From the NCBI GenBank assembly GCA_945901725.1, contig CAMDLK010000011.1, positions 1-36,792 on the forward strand: a stretch of 36,792 bases of DNA, given 5' to 3'. This document shows, piece after piece, positions 18,259 to 25,393 of this stretch. A program made the position numbers and the translations under genes. Each line of letters opens with the position of its first letter. Positions within the stretch are counted from its first letter, which is position 1. The notes under the pieces are model-generated. The model did no database searches, was not told where the DNA came from, and saw nothing but the letters and a program-made list of their open reading frames with translations. Source of the DNA: Bifidobacterium breve (lineage in GTDB: Bacteria > Actinomycetota > Acidimicrobiia > Acidimicrobiales > Ilumatobacteraceae).

Positions 18259-19629
18259 ATGACCGCTGACCTTCTTATTCACAACGCCCGCCTCGTTGCA
18301 ACGGTTGACAATGCACGTCGCGAATTACCAGGTGGATGGGTAGCCATAACAAATGGCCTCATCTCTGGTGTCGGTTCTTCAACAGACCCGGTACCTGCCG
18401 CAACTGAACGCATTGATGCATCAGGGTGTTTAGTGACACCAGGCCTCATCAATACGCATCATCACCTGTATCAAAACCTCACTCGTGCGTATCCGCCGAT
18501 GACGTCGTCTCCCTTATTCGGTTGGTTGCAAACGCTGTACCCACTGTGGCGAGCGCTCGATGAAGAAGGCGCTCATGTATCAGCTTGGATTGGTCTTGCA
18601 GAACTTGCACTGTCTGGTTGCACCACCAGCACAGACCACTTGTACTTGCACCCACGTAATGGTGGTGACTTGCTGTCAGCAGAAATTGCTGCAGCAAAAG
18701 ATTTAGGAATTCGTTTTCACCCAACGCGTGGCTCAATGTCGTTGTCGCAAAAAGATGGCGGGCTCCCGCCAGATGATGTGGTGCAGGAAGATGACGAGAT
18801 TCTGGCGTTCTCAAAAGAAGCCGTTGAAAAACATCATGATCGTTCGTTTGGCGCGATGACCCGCATTGCTCTTGCGCCGTGCTCGCCATTCAGTGTCACG
18901 AAAGACCTCATGATTCGCTCGGCTGAACTTGCGGAATCCCTTGACGTTCGCTTGCATACGCACTTTGCAGAGAACGCCGAAGACGATGATTTCTCTATTG
19001 CCACGTTTGGTTGCAGACCCTTTGAATATTTGAAGGAAGTTGGCTGGCTAAGTGATCGCACATGGGTGGCGCATTGCGTCATGCCAAACCATGATGAGAT
19101 TCAAGCACTCGGTGCCGCCGGCATCGGCGCTGCACATTGCCCAAGCAGCAACCTCATTCTTGCGTCGGGCATCTCGCCAGTTGTCGAACTGCGCAAAGCA
19201 GGAGTCCACGTGGGCCTCGGTGTCGATGGCTCTTCAAGTGCAGACTCTGCCAGTTTGTGGTTGGAAGCACGTCAAGCAATGTTGCTTGCAAAATTGAAGA
19301 ACGGCGCAGATGCTGCTGATGCTCGCATGGCATTGGAAGTTGCAACCGTCGGCGGCGCTGGTTGCCTTGGACGTAATGGCGAAATTGGTCAACTACAAGT
19401 CGGCATGGTTGGCGACGTAGCAATTTGGGATCTCACAGGAATTCAATTCGCGGGCGCAATCGCTGACCCAATCGAAGCATGGCTTCGTTGTGGTCCAACT
19501 TCTGCACGAGACACAATCGTGCACGGCAAGGCTGTAGTGCGCAACAAAGAATTAGTCAGCACCAAGGTGAATGAGATGATGACTACTCATACACGCATCG
19601 CAACCAAGATGCAGCAGCTCAACAACTGA
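18259..19629 (+). CDS. amidohydrolase, 8-oxoguanine deaminase-like (TRZ/ATZ family)
   Basis: A 456-residue amidohydrolase. Metal ligands are visible in order: HxH-type NTHHHLYQNLTRA (about residue 66), LHTHFAEN (about 238), WVAHCVMPNHDE (about 274) and the catalytic Asp in LGVDGSSSADSASLW (about 322). The N-terminus LLIHNARLVATVDNARREL and the segment following HHHLYQNLTRA resemble 8-oxoguanine deaminases, which convert 8-oxoguanine to urate; other aminohydrolase substrates (guanine, s-triazines) cannot be excluded. AAGG at 18247-18250 gives a plausible Shine-Dalgarno. Its stop overlaps the next ATG (TGATG), so translation is coupled to the GDT1-like gene. Confidence 0.85.
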   Translation: MTADLLIHNARLVATVDNARRELPGGWVAITNGLISGVGSSTDPVPAATERIDASGCLVTPGLINTHHHLYQNLTRAYPPMTSSPLFGWLQTLYPLWRALDEEGAHVSAWIGLAELALSGCTTSTDHLYLHPRNGGDLLSAEIAAAKDLGIRFHPTRGSMSLSQKDGGLPPDDVVQEDDEILAFSKEAVEKHHDRSFGAMTRIALAPCSPFSVTKDLMIRSAELAESLDVRLHTHFAENAEDDDFSIATFGCRPFEYLKEVGWLSDRTWVAHCVMPNHDEIQALGAAGIGAAHCPSSNLILASGISPVVELRKAGVHVGLGVDGSSSADSASLWLEARQAMLLAKLKNGADAADARMALEVATVGGAGCLGRNGEIGQLQVGMVGDVAIWDLTGIQFAGAIADPIEAWLRCGPTSARDTIVHGKAVVRNKELVSTKVNEMMTTHTRIATKMQQLNN

Positions 19630-20198
19630 TGCTTCACGCCTTTCTTTTATCTTTCGGAGTCATTTTTGTTGCGGAGCTGGGTGACAAGAGCCAATTGATG
19701 GCCCTTGCATTTGCAACACGCTATAAAACAGTTCCAGTACTTATTGCAATCACATTGGCGACTGGCATTGTGCATCTCTTCTCAGTCGCTCTTGGTGGAG
19801 CGATCGGTACCGCATTCCCAACAAAACTCATCAGCATTATTGGCGCTATCGCTTTCGTGGGTTTCGGAATTTGGACTCTCCGTGGCGACGAACTAACTGA
19901 AAAAGACAAAGAGAGCACCAAGGTCTCGTCAAAGCACATCATCATGGCTGTGGGAACCGTATTCTTCTTGGCAGAACTTGGCGACAAGACAATGCTTGCC
20001 ACTGTCACTCTTGCGACTACTGAAGGTCTTGTAGGCACATGGGCTGGCTCAACTATTGGCATGGTTGTGGCCGATGGTCTCGCCATTGCAGTTGGCAAAG
20101 CACTCGGTGATCGATTGCAAGCTAAGACAGTACGCATCGCGTCATCAATTGCCTTCTTTGTCTTTGCAGCCATCATGTTCGCTGACGCACTGCGTTAA
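19629..20198 (+). CDS. GDT1/TMEM165-family (UPF0016) cation transporter
   Basis: A 189-residue membrane protein with the family's two inverted repeats. Each carries the signature E-x-G-D-K-[ST]: FVAELGDKSQ (Glu16) and FLAELGDKT (Glu116). About six helices are predicted, with a charged cytosolic loop (about 86-102) between the halves. Family members exchange Mn2+ or Ca2+ for H+; bacterial members are Mn exporters. It overlaps the amidohydrolase stop by one base. Its last codons and TAA lie inside the left copy of the 18-bp direct repeat that bounds the next cassette. Confidence 0.9.
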   Translation: MLHAFLLSFGVIFVAELGDKSQLMALAFATRYKTVPVLIAITLATGIVHLFSVALGGAIGTAFPTKLISIIGAIAFVGFGIWTLRGDELTEKDKESTKVSSKHIIMAVGTVFFLAELGDKTMLATVTLATTEGLVGTWAGSTIGMVVADGLAIAVGKALGDRLQAKTVRIASSIAFFVFAAIMFADALR

Positions 20199-20209
20199 CG
20201 GCCTAGCCT
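20192..20209 (+). repeat. left copy of cassette-bounding direct repeat
   Basis: GCGTTAACGGCCTAGCCT, matching 23766-23783 at 17 of 18 positions in the same orientation. It contains the GDT1-like stop TAA and a TAGCCT hexamer with no gene behind it on this strand, which looks like an orphaned copy of the marC promoter. Confidence 0.75.
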
Positions 20210-20226
20210 CAAAACACGCGGTTTAA

Positions 20227-20243
20227 AACTCAAGATCTGAGTT
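20227..20243. terminator. hairpin between convergent genes
   Basis: A 6-bp stem AACTCA/TGAGTT with a 5-nt loop, flanked by A- and T-rich tracts on both sides, sits between the convergent stops of the GDT1-like gene and the nuclease-PASTA gene. It could act as a weak bidirectional terminator. Confidence 0.45.
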
Positions 20244-20244
20244 C

Positions 20245-21930
20245 TTAAAAAACAAACATTCTGAGTGCGAGAAGCGCACCAGCAACAAGAGCCAAAAAGA
20301 TCAATGCTTCGCTGGCAGCTAAGCGTGGACGTGCAGTGGTTTTGTGCAATTCCGTACGATCGATGGATCTAATGGTAAGAACTACGGCAGTCCCAAACCT
20401 CACCTTGCTGCCTGCTACAGGCTTTTGTGCAATTACTTCACCGCCTTGTGAATCCCCTGCAGCCTCACTTGGATTTTTAATGGCTGCCGCGAGTCTGGCC
20501 TTTGACAAAGTGTCAAGTGCGGATTTTGTTGTTCGGCCTGTCACATTTGGTACGACTACGGTTAGATGTTTTCTTTCTCCTGTTTTTGACGAGTCGTCTG
20601 TTGTGGTTTGTCCTGTCCCGGTTGGATCGGCGGTGGCTGTGGTTTGGCCTTGTTCGTCAAACGCATCGTCTGTTGTGGTTTGTCCTGTCCCGGTTGGTTC
20701 AGTTGAAGTTGGTCGAGTGTGATTCTTCCAAGGGGGGGTTCCCCATGGGGAAAAATCTGTTTTAGGTATTTCTGCCTTCGCAGAGGTTGCTTCGAAATTA
20801 TCAACTTCTTCAAGTGATTCGACTTGTTCAATCGACCAGGTTTGGTTTTCTCGCATCTTTAAGTAACCAATTACTCGTACAAAGCCCATAGGAATTTCCT
20901 CGTAAGTGTTCCCACTGATATAGACCGGCGATGTCGAGCCAAACCAGATAATTGAGACCTCGTTAGAGTTTTCTTGCCGCATTCGACCGATGAGGGATAC
21001 TTTTCTACCAGCTAGTGAAATTCGCTTGCCCATAGCAAATGCAAACAAATGAATGGGTTCAATGTATGGCGGTTTAGGAGGTACGTCTATCGTCGGGTCG
21101 ATATCTCCCGGCTCATTGGTATCCAGTCCATCGCTACCTTGAAACAAAAGTTTTGCCAAATCGGAGAATTTTCCGAAAAGGCCCTGAGTAGTTTGCGTGT
21201 GGTCATTTATGGTTACGTGTTCATTGACATATTCCACATAACCCTTGGTGAAGTCTTCCTCTACTTCTCCTTTTACTCTTTTAACCTTTGGTATGTCGTC
21301 TAATAGTTTCTTTTCGATACTGCGAAGAGCTTGGATGCGCAGTTCTCTATTCTTACTCTGGAAGGGAACAGTCTCCACGAGTTCAGCCATGGTGTGGTCG
21401 CGTCCGATGTTTCGAAAACTAAAATTTGGGTCTTCACGACTTGATCTTTTGTTGAGGCTGAAGTGAATCAAGTTATCGAGGTTTTTAAGAGTAACTATCT
21501 TTCTGCCGTCCTTCGATTTCTTCATCTTTGCATCCGTAAGCATGTCGCTTGTGATGAGAACTGCACCGAATTCATTGTGTAAGTGACACAGGGCGTAGTC
21601 ACCTTTCTGGTGTTTCTTGTTCATTCTAAAAATTTTTCTAGGATGATTAATATCCGCGTCAATCAAATCGTCAAGCAAGTTACTGTCTTCACCTGGAAAT
21701 GTTGGATTGACCAGATGATCAAGGAAATAGAGAATCTCCCGTTCAGGAAGGAGTTGTTCAAGTCTGTTCATAAAATTGAGAACGACTACGGCCGAGAAGT
21801 GTCGAGTGCCCGGGTCCTTGATTTGAAGTTTCGCCGCGAGTGCTTCCCCGATGGTCCCGTCGTGGTCTTCTCGAATATTCGCAAGATCCACAGCTATAAG
21901 TGACCTAGGAAATCCGAAAGGCTTTGACAT
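20245..21930 (-). CDS. tail-anchored NYN/PIN-like nuclease with PASTA domain
   Basis: A 561-residue protein I do not recognise as a whole. Residues 1-165 look like a NYN/Zc3h12a-type PIN-fold RNase: LIAVDLANIRED (Asp15, Asn18), then KGDYALCHLHNEFGAVLITSDM with Asp111 and Asp129 at the expected acidic positions. A charged middle part (165-285) and a beta-rich region (about 290-380) follow. A Thr/Gly/Asp-rich linker with a duplicated PTGTGQTTTDD comes next, then one PASTA domain (about 455-522; VVVPNVTGRTT, VIAQKPVAGSKVRFGTAVVLTI). A membrane helix is at the very C-terminus (538-561). A tail anchor would keep both nuclease and PASTA domain in the cytosol, unusual for PASTA. TAGCAT 6 nt upstream supports ATG 21930. 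Confidence 0.7.
   Translation of the reverse strand: MSKPFGFPRSLIAVDLANIREDHDGTIGEALAAKLQIKDPGTRHFSAVVVLNFMNRLEQLLPEREILYFLDHLVNPTFPGEDSNLLDDLIDADINHPRKIFRMNKKHQKGDYALCHLHNEFGAVLITSDMLTDAKMKKSKDGRKIVTLKNLDNLIHFSLNKRSSREDPNFSFRNIGRDHTMAELVETVPFQSKNRELRIQALRSIEKKLLDDIPKVKRVKGEVEEDFTKGYVEYVNEHVTINDHTQTTQGLFGKFSDLAKLLFQGSDGLDTNEPGDIDPTIDVPPKPPYIEPIHLFAFAMGKRISLAGRKVSLIGRMRQENSNEVSIIWFGSTSPVYISGNTYEEIPMGFVRVIGYLKMRENQTWSIEQVESLEEVDNFEATSAKAEIPKTDFSPWGTPPWKNHTRPTSTEPTGTGQTTTDDAFDEQGQTTATADPTGTGQTTTDDSSKTGERKHLTVVVPNVTGRTTKSALDTLSKARLAAAIKNPSEAAGDSQGGEVIAQKPVAGSKVRFGTAVVLTIRSIDRTELHKTTARPRLAASEALIFLALVAGALLALRMFVF
20594..20625. repeat. 32-bp direct repeat, copy 1
   Basis: Identical to 20666-20697, 72 bp (24 codons) apart. 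It encodes the duplicated PTGTGQTTTDD linker of the nuclease-PASTA protein, evidence of a recent in-frame duplication. Confidence 0.8.
20666..20697. repeat. 32-bp direct repeat, copy 2
   Basis: Second exact copy of the linker repeat, in the same reading frame as copy 1. Confidence 0.8.
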
Positions 21931-21936
21931 GAGCAC

Positions 21937-21942
21937 ATGCTA
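21937..21942 (-). promoter_or_regulatory. putative -10 element of the nuclease-PASTA gene
   Basis: TAGCAT on the minus strand lies 6 nt before ATG 21930. It favours this ATG over an in-frame GTG at 21936, which would begin at the transcript edge. Confidence 0.45.
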
Positions 21943-21977
21943 TTACTGCTCGGCTATGGTCACGTTGAGGTGATTTT

Positions 21978-23201
21978 ATGAGTACTGTAACGCAACTAAA
22001 ACAATGGGCTGACAGACATGCTGGTCCACGAGCAGATCTAGCTCGAAGAGTAGCCACGGCATTAGAAGATAAATCCACTCACGCACAATGGTCACTAATT
22101 GACATCCGACGTGAGTTCGAAACTCGTCGTGGAAACGATCCCTGGTTGCTCCGTATCCTTTCTTTCTTTTCGACCATGAGTTATTTGTGGCCTGTTTTCT
22201 TTGCGTGGCTTGAGTTAAAGGCTGTCTTTGGTGCGTATAAGAACGTCGTAGGAAACCTTGGTGAAGGGAAGTCAGTCAATTTTCTTGCCTTCTGGTCCGG
22301 AGGTCTTCCGCAGGACGGATTGAAATATGAAGGTACGCCAGTTGCAACAGTGGCGCTCGTGGTTTTGCTTCTGTTCGCAGTGATATTTATCCTGCACTTA
22401 GGCGTCTCACTATGTGAATCACGTGTCGATGTCTTAGATGCGGAGTTAGAGAATTTGATACTCGATGCAAGTTTGGAAATTGCGAAATCTCGAGCGATAA
22501 CTCCCGAGGAAATGGCCAGTGCTCTAGATGTGGCCGCAGAATCATTAAAGCGCGGGCTAGAGAATCTGTCTGTGGCTATTGAAGGAACTGAAAACATAAT
22601 TAAGCGTGTCTCGAACCTCACCGAATCAATTGGTGGAAGTTCGGGTCGAATTGAAGAAGCCTCCAAGGCTTTGCAACAAACGATGGAGCCGCTATCTCGT
22701 TTTGGAGAGGTAGCACAAAATGCTGGGAACACAATTAATCTTGCAACAGAAGCATTAACTGAGGCTCGTACTGGCTTCATTGGGGGTGTCGGAGAAAGTA
22801 TCAAAGCACTAAGTGATTTGAATGGAGCTACTTCTCTGGCCGCAAGCACTATGGAAGCTGCAAAACTTGGAATAAGAGATGCTGCTAGTGCCACGAAAGG
22901 CGTTGCAGATGCAACAAGGGATGTGACTCAATCGGTCTCAAGGAGTTTTGAGAATGTTGTCTCATCAATATCGTCTAGTAGCGATTTAATTAGACGCGTT
23001 GTTGATGGAATTGCACATGCAAATCAGCAGTTGGTAATGATCGCCCAAGATGCTGATTCTCCCCAGATTCGTTCTTTTGTAGTTGAATTCGAGGAAACAG
23101 CCAATGTAATGGCGCAGTCGGTCGAAGTGTTAAGTAGGGCTGTTGAGCACGTGAGCGAACAACTGAGAAATTGGAACGAAGGCTCTGATGTCAACTCGTA
23201 G
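21978..23201 (+). CDS. two-TM protein with long helical (coiled-coil) tail
   Basis: A 407-residue protein of unknown family. The N-terminal 50 residues are soluble. Membrane helices are at about 57-78 and 121-145, separated by about 40 residues. Residues 150-405 are a long, nearly uninterrupted Ala/Ser/Glu-rich helical region (EEASKALQQTMEPLSRFGEVAQ, TMEAAKLGIRDAASATKGVADATRDV) resembling chemoreceptor-like or ZorA-tail-like coiled coil, but no methyl-receptor hairpin tip is seen. GAGGTGA with a 5-nt spacer is a strong Shine-Dalgarno. The next gene, a MotB-like protein, overlaps by 14 bp, so the two are probably partners in a membrane complex. It is divergent from the nuclease gene, with 47 bp between. 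Confidence 0.7.
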   Translation: MSTVTQLKQWADRHAGPRADLARRVATALEDKSTHAQWSLIDIRREFETRRGNDPWLLRILSFFSTMSYLWPVFFAWLELKAVFGAYKNVVGNLGEGKSVNFLAFWSGGLPQDGLKYEGTPVATVALVVLLLFAVIFILHLGVSLCESRVDVLDAELENLILDASLEIAKSRAITPEEMASALDVAAESLKRGLENLSVAIEGTENIIKRVSNLTESIGGSSGRIEEASKALQQTMEPLSRFGEVAQNAGNTINLATEALTEARTGFIGGVGESIKALSDLNGATSLAASTMEAAKLGIRDAASATKGVADATRDVTQSVSRSFENVVSSISSSSDLIRRVVDGIAHANQQLVMIAQDADSPQIRSFVVEFEETANVMAQSVEVLSRAVEHVSEQLRNWNEGSDVNS

Positions 23202-23718
23202 AAAATCTCGAAGTGGCAGCATGGCCGGCTGGCTCTTTGCTGATTTGACCTTACTTTTGTGTTTCGTGTTTTTTGATTCTTCTGTTAGTGGTATGAGTAC
23301 TAAGACAAGCAGTTCATCAACGACAAGCAGTTCATCAACGACCAGCAGTTCATCAACGACCACTATTCCGAAGAGTATGACATCGGATCAGGGTGCCCGT
23401 CCTGATCCGATAGTGATCAGAGTGCGTGCAACTTTGCTCACTTCAAGTGACGAACTAGTCAGTCGTTTGACAAAATCTTTAGGAGCTCAGCCTTTGGATC
23501 AGAAATTCCTCGTGGTCATTGCACTCGGAGGCCATAAGCCAGGCGAGCAAAAGGCTGGAGATAAGTTAGCCAGACAGGTTTCAAAGAAATTGGAAAACAG
23601 TTGGGGTCAAATTCTCAAGGGTGTTACTTATTTTGAAACGGGTCATGACAGCTCGCCTGGTTCGACTGGGTACGTCCTGTTTAAACTTTTTCCAATTCAA
23701 GAGAAATTGTCCCGCTAA
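23188..23718 (+). CDS. MotB/ZorB-like single-TM protein
   Basis: A 176-residue protein. A basic N-terminus is followed by one membrane helix (about 12-31) reading GWLFADLTLLLCFVFFD. Asp19 sits at the position of the proton-binding Asp in MotB/ExbD/ZorB stator subunits (MotB ADFMTAMMAFF). A Ser/Thr repeat linker (about 37-63) leads to an outer domain (about 70-176), with VVIALGGHKPGEQKAGDKLARQVSKKL faintly like an OmpA-type peptidoglycan-binding fold. The start overlaps the upstream gene by 14 bp, with GAAGG just upstream. The TM signature is the best evidence; OmpA likeness is tentative. Confidence 0.65.
   Translation: MSTRRKSRSGSMAGWLFADLTLLLCFVFFDSSVSGMSTKTSSSSTTSSSSTTSSSSTTTIPKSMTSDQGARPDPIVIRVRATLLTSSDELVSRLTKSLGAQPLDQKFLVVIALGGHKPGEQKAGDKLARQVSKKLENSWGQILKGVTYFETGHDSSPGSTGYVLFKLFPIQEKLSR
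23305..23358 (+). repeat. three 18-bp tandem repeats in the MotB-like gene
   Basis: Unit ACAAGCAGTTCATCAACG occurs twice exactly and once with one change (ACCAGC...). It encodes the Ser/Thr linker after the membrane helix and can change linker length by slippage without breaking the frame. Confidence 0.8.
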
Positions 23719-23765
23719 TTCTTCCCAGGAGAATAGCCCAAAGAAATACGAAAATCGTTTGGTTC

Positions 23766-23783
23766 GCGTTAACCGCCTAGCCT
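23766..23783 (+). repeat. right copy of cassette-bounding direct repeat
   Basis: GCGTTAACCGCCTAGCCT, 17/18 identical to 20192-20209. Here the TAGCCT serves as the marC -10. Together the copies bracket 3,556 bp holding exactly three genes. Confidence 0.75.
23778..23783 (+). promoter_or_regulatory. putative -10 element of marC
   Basis: TAGCCT lies 6 nt before ATG 23790; the following GACC also occurs after the nadE hexamer. It forms the end of the right repeat copy. Confidence 0.5.
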
Positions 23784-23789
23784 GACCGT

Positions 23790-24404
23790 ATGCGTTTATT
23801 TGGTGAGGTTCTTGTGACCATGTTGGTCATTCTGGATCCTCCTGGAAATGTGCCAATCTTTTTGGCAGTCACACAGCGTTTGTCAGACAAAGAACGCCAT
23901 CGCGCCGCTTTTCTTGCTGTCGGTACTGCGTTCTTTGTTATTTCGCTCTTTGCAGTTGGCGGACGCACAGTTCTTGATTACCTACATGTTTCTGTTCCCG
24001 CGTTGCAAGGTGCTGGCGGGTTGCTACTACTTCTTGTTGCGTTGCAGTTGCTTTATGGCAAAGGTGGAAGCGAAGATACTTTTGAAGTAGCGGCTCCTGA
24101 ACAGCGCACATCAATTGCAATGGTTCCGTTAGGTACGCCGTTACTTGCCGGCCCCGGCGCCATTGTGGCCACGATTGTGTTCTTCGGTAGAGCTGAAGGA
24201 ACAGCAGAATGGTTCAGTGTTGTTGCAGCAATTGCCTGTGCACTGTCGGTCTCGCTCATAACGCTTCGGTTCAGCGGCCTCGTAAAGAAGATTTTCCGTC
24301 CCGCCGGTGTGGTGTTGCTGGCTCGAGTGGCAGGCATGTTGCTTGCCGCCATTGCTGTACAAATGATTGCTGACTCTGTGACAGCGTTTGTTCGCGCTGC
24401 GTAA
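23790..24404 (+). CDS. MarC-family integral membrane protein
   Basis: A 204-residue protein with about six membrane helices. The family N-terminal motif is MLVILDPPGNVPIFLAVTQRL; other family-like segments are LLLLLVALQLL, AMVPLGTPLLAGPGAIVATI in the middle and VLLARVAGMLLAAIAVQMI near the C-terminus. MarC was once linked to multiple antibiotic resistance, but the family function is unknown. Length is typical. It has its own leaderless-type promoter inside the right direct repeat and probably followed the GDT1-like gene directly before the cassette was inserted. Confidence 0.9.
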   Translation: MRLFGEVLVTMLVILDPPGNVPIFLAVTQRLSDKERHRAAFLAVGTAFFVISLFAVGGRTVLDYLHVSVPALQGAGGLLLLLVALQLLYGKGGSEDTFEVAAPEQRTSIAMVPLGTPLLAGPGAIVATIVFFGRAEGTAEWFSVVAAIACALSVSLITLRFSGLVKKIFRPAGVVLLARVAGMLLAAIAVQMIADSVTAFVRAA

Positions 24405-24423
24405 AGTGAGAAGTCTTATATCG

Positions 24424-24437
24424 TTCATGGCCATGAA
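24424..24437. promoter_or_regulatory. 14-bp perfect palindrome in the corA promoter
   Basis: TTCATGGCCATGAA is a perfect inverted repeat ending 2 bp before the likely -10 (TAGAGT). That is a suitable place for a repressor operator. Confidence 0.4.
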
Positions 24438-24439
24438 TG

Positions 24440-24445
24440 TAGAGT
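24440..24445 (+). promoter_or_regulatory. putative -10 element of corA
   Basis: TAGAGT lies 6 nt before GTG 24452, matching the leaderless pattern and supporting the GTG start. Confidence 0.45.
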
Positions 24446-24451
24446 TGCATC

Positions 24452-25393
24452 GTGTTAGTTGATTCAGCGGTCTATATCAATGGTGTGAGATGTGACGAAG
24501 TCGAACCGGGTAGCGGGTTCACGTGGGTGGGGCTTCTTGATCCCAAAGTTGATGAGATGCAGGATTATCAACAGAAGTACTCACTGCATTCACTGGCTGT
24601 AGAGGACGCAGTTCTCGGCAGACAGCGTCCCAAAATCGATGTGTACCCGCGCCATTCCTTTTTGATTCTCAAGACAGTGATGTACGACTTGACAACGTCA
24701 CGAATTGTGTTAGGTGATATTGGTGTATTCATCAATGAGAAATTAATTGTCATTGTTCGGCATGGCGATGCAATTCCGATGCGTTCCATTAGGGCAGATC
24801 TAGAGAAGCATCCGGATCGACTGAAAGAAGGGACAACTGCAGTCCTTCACGAAGTACTTGACCGATTAGTCGACCAATACATTGACGTGGCATGGAACCT
24901 TCAAGAAGATGTTGAACGGCTTGAAGACATGGTGTTTGACGATGAAATACCGGCTCCATCGGCTCGTCTGTACACCGTCAAGCGGGAACTTCTTGAATTC
25001 AGAAGAGCTGTGGATCCATTAATAGAGCCACTAAATAGACTCGCATCAAGCGAGGTTCCGCACATCGACCCACAGTTTGCACCACAGTTTGCTGATGTGC
25101 GTGACCATCTGATGAAGGCCATTGATGATGTGAACACGATGAATGACTTGATGGATGCTGCGTTACACGCCAATCTTGCCCTCATTCAAGTTCAACAAAA
25201 TGTTGATATGAGAAAGATTTCTGCATGGGTCGGTATCGGTGCAGTACCCACGATGGTTGCTGGAATCTATGGAATGAACTTTGAGAATCTTCCCGAACTG
25301 CAATGGAAGTACGGCTACTACGTAGTTCTTGGGGCGCTAGCCGCTGTATCGGCAGGTTTGTTTCGCCTGTTCCGAAAGAACAACTGGCTCTAA
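24452..25393 (+). CDS. corA: CorA-family divalent cation transporter
   Basis: A 313-residue CorA-type Mg2+/Co2+ channel. The large soluble N-terminal domain (about 1-245) contains HSLAVEDAVLGRQRPKIDVYPRHSFLILKTV and a long helix region. Two C-terminal membrane helices follow (about 253-275 and 285-305), with the selectivity motif YGMNF between them and the basic end FRKNNWL. It forms a pentameric inner-membrane channel in characterised members. The GTG start is supported by a -10 hexamer at 6 nt. Its stop overlaps the convergent regulator gene by 4 bp. A palindrome in its promoter suggests regulation. Confidence 0.93.
   Translation: MLVDSAVYINGVRCDEVEPGSGFTWVGLLDPKVDEMQDYQQKYSLHSLAVEDAVLGRQRPKIDVYPRHSFLILKTVMYDLTTSRIVLGDIGVFINEKLIVIVRHGDAIPMRSIRADLEKHPDRLKEGTTAVLHEVLDRLVDQYIDVAWNLQEDVERLEDMVFDDEIPAPSARLYTVKRELLEFRRAVDPLIEPLNRLASSEVPHIDPQFAPQFADVRDHLMKAIDDVNTMNDLMDAALHANLALIQVQQNVDMRKISAWVGIGAVPTMVAGIYGMNFENLPELQWKYGYYVVLGALAAVSAGLFRLFRKNNWL

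Noticed and set aside
22181-22894. A 237-codon minus-strand open frame inside the cassette
   Set aside because: It is antisense to the two-TM helical-tail gene, which has a strong Shine-Dalgarno and coherent membrane and helical segments; the antisense product shows none.
23305-23358. CRISPR-like or other regulatory repeat
   Set aside because: The 18-bp units are contiguous without spacers and encode a Ser/Thr linker in frame.
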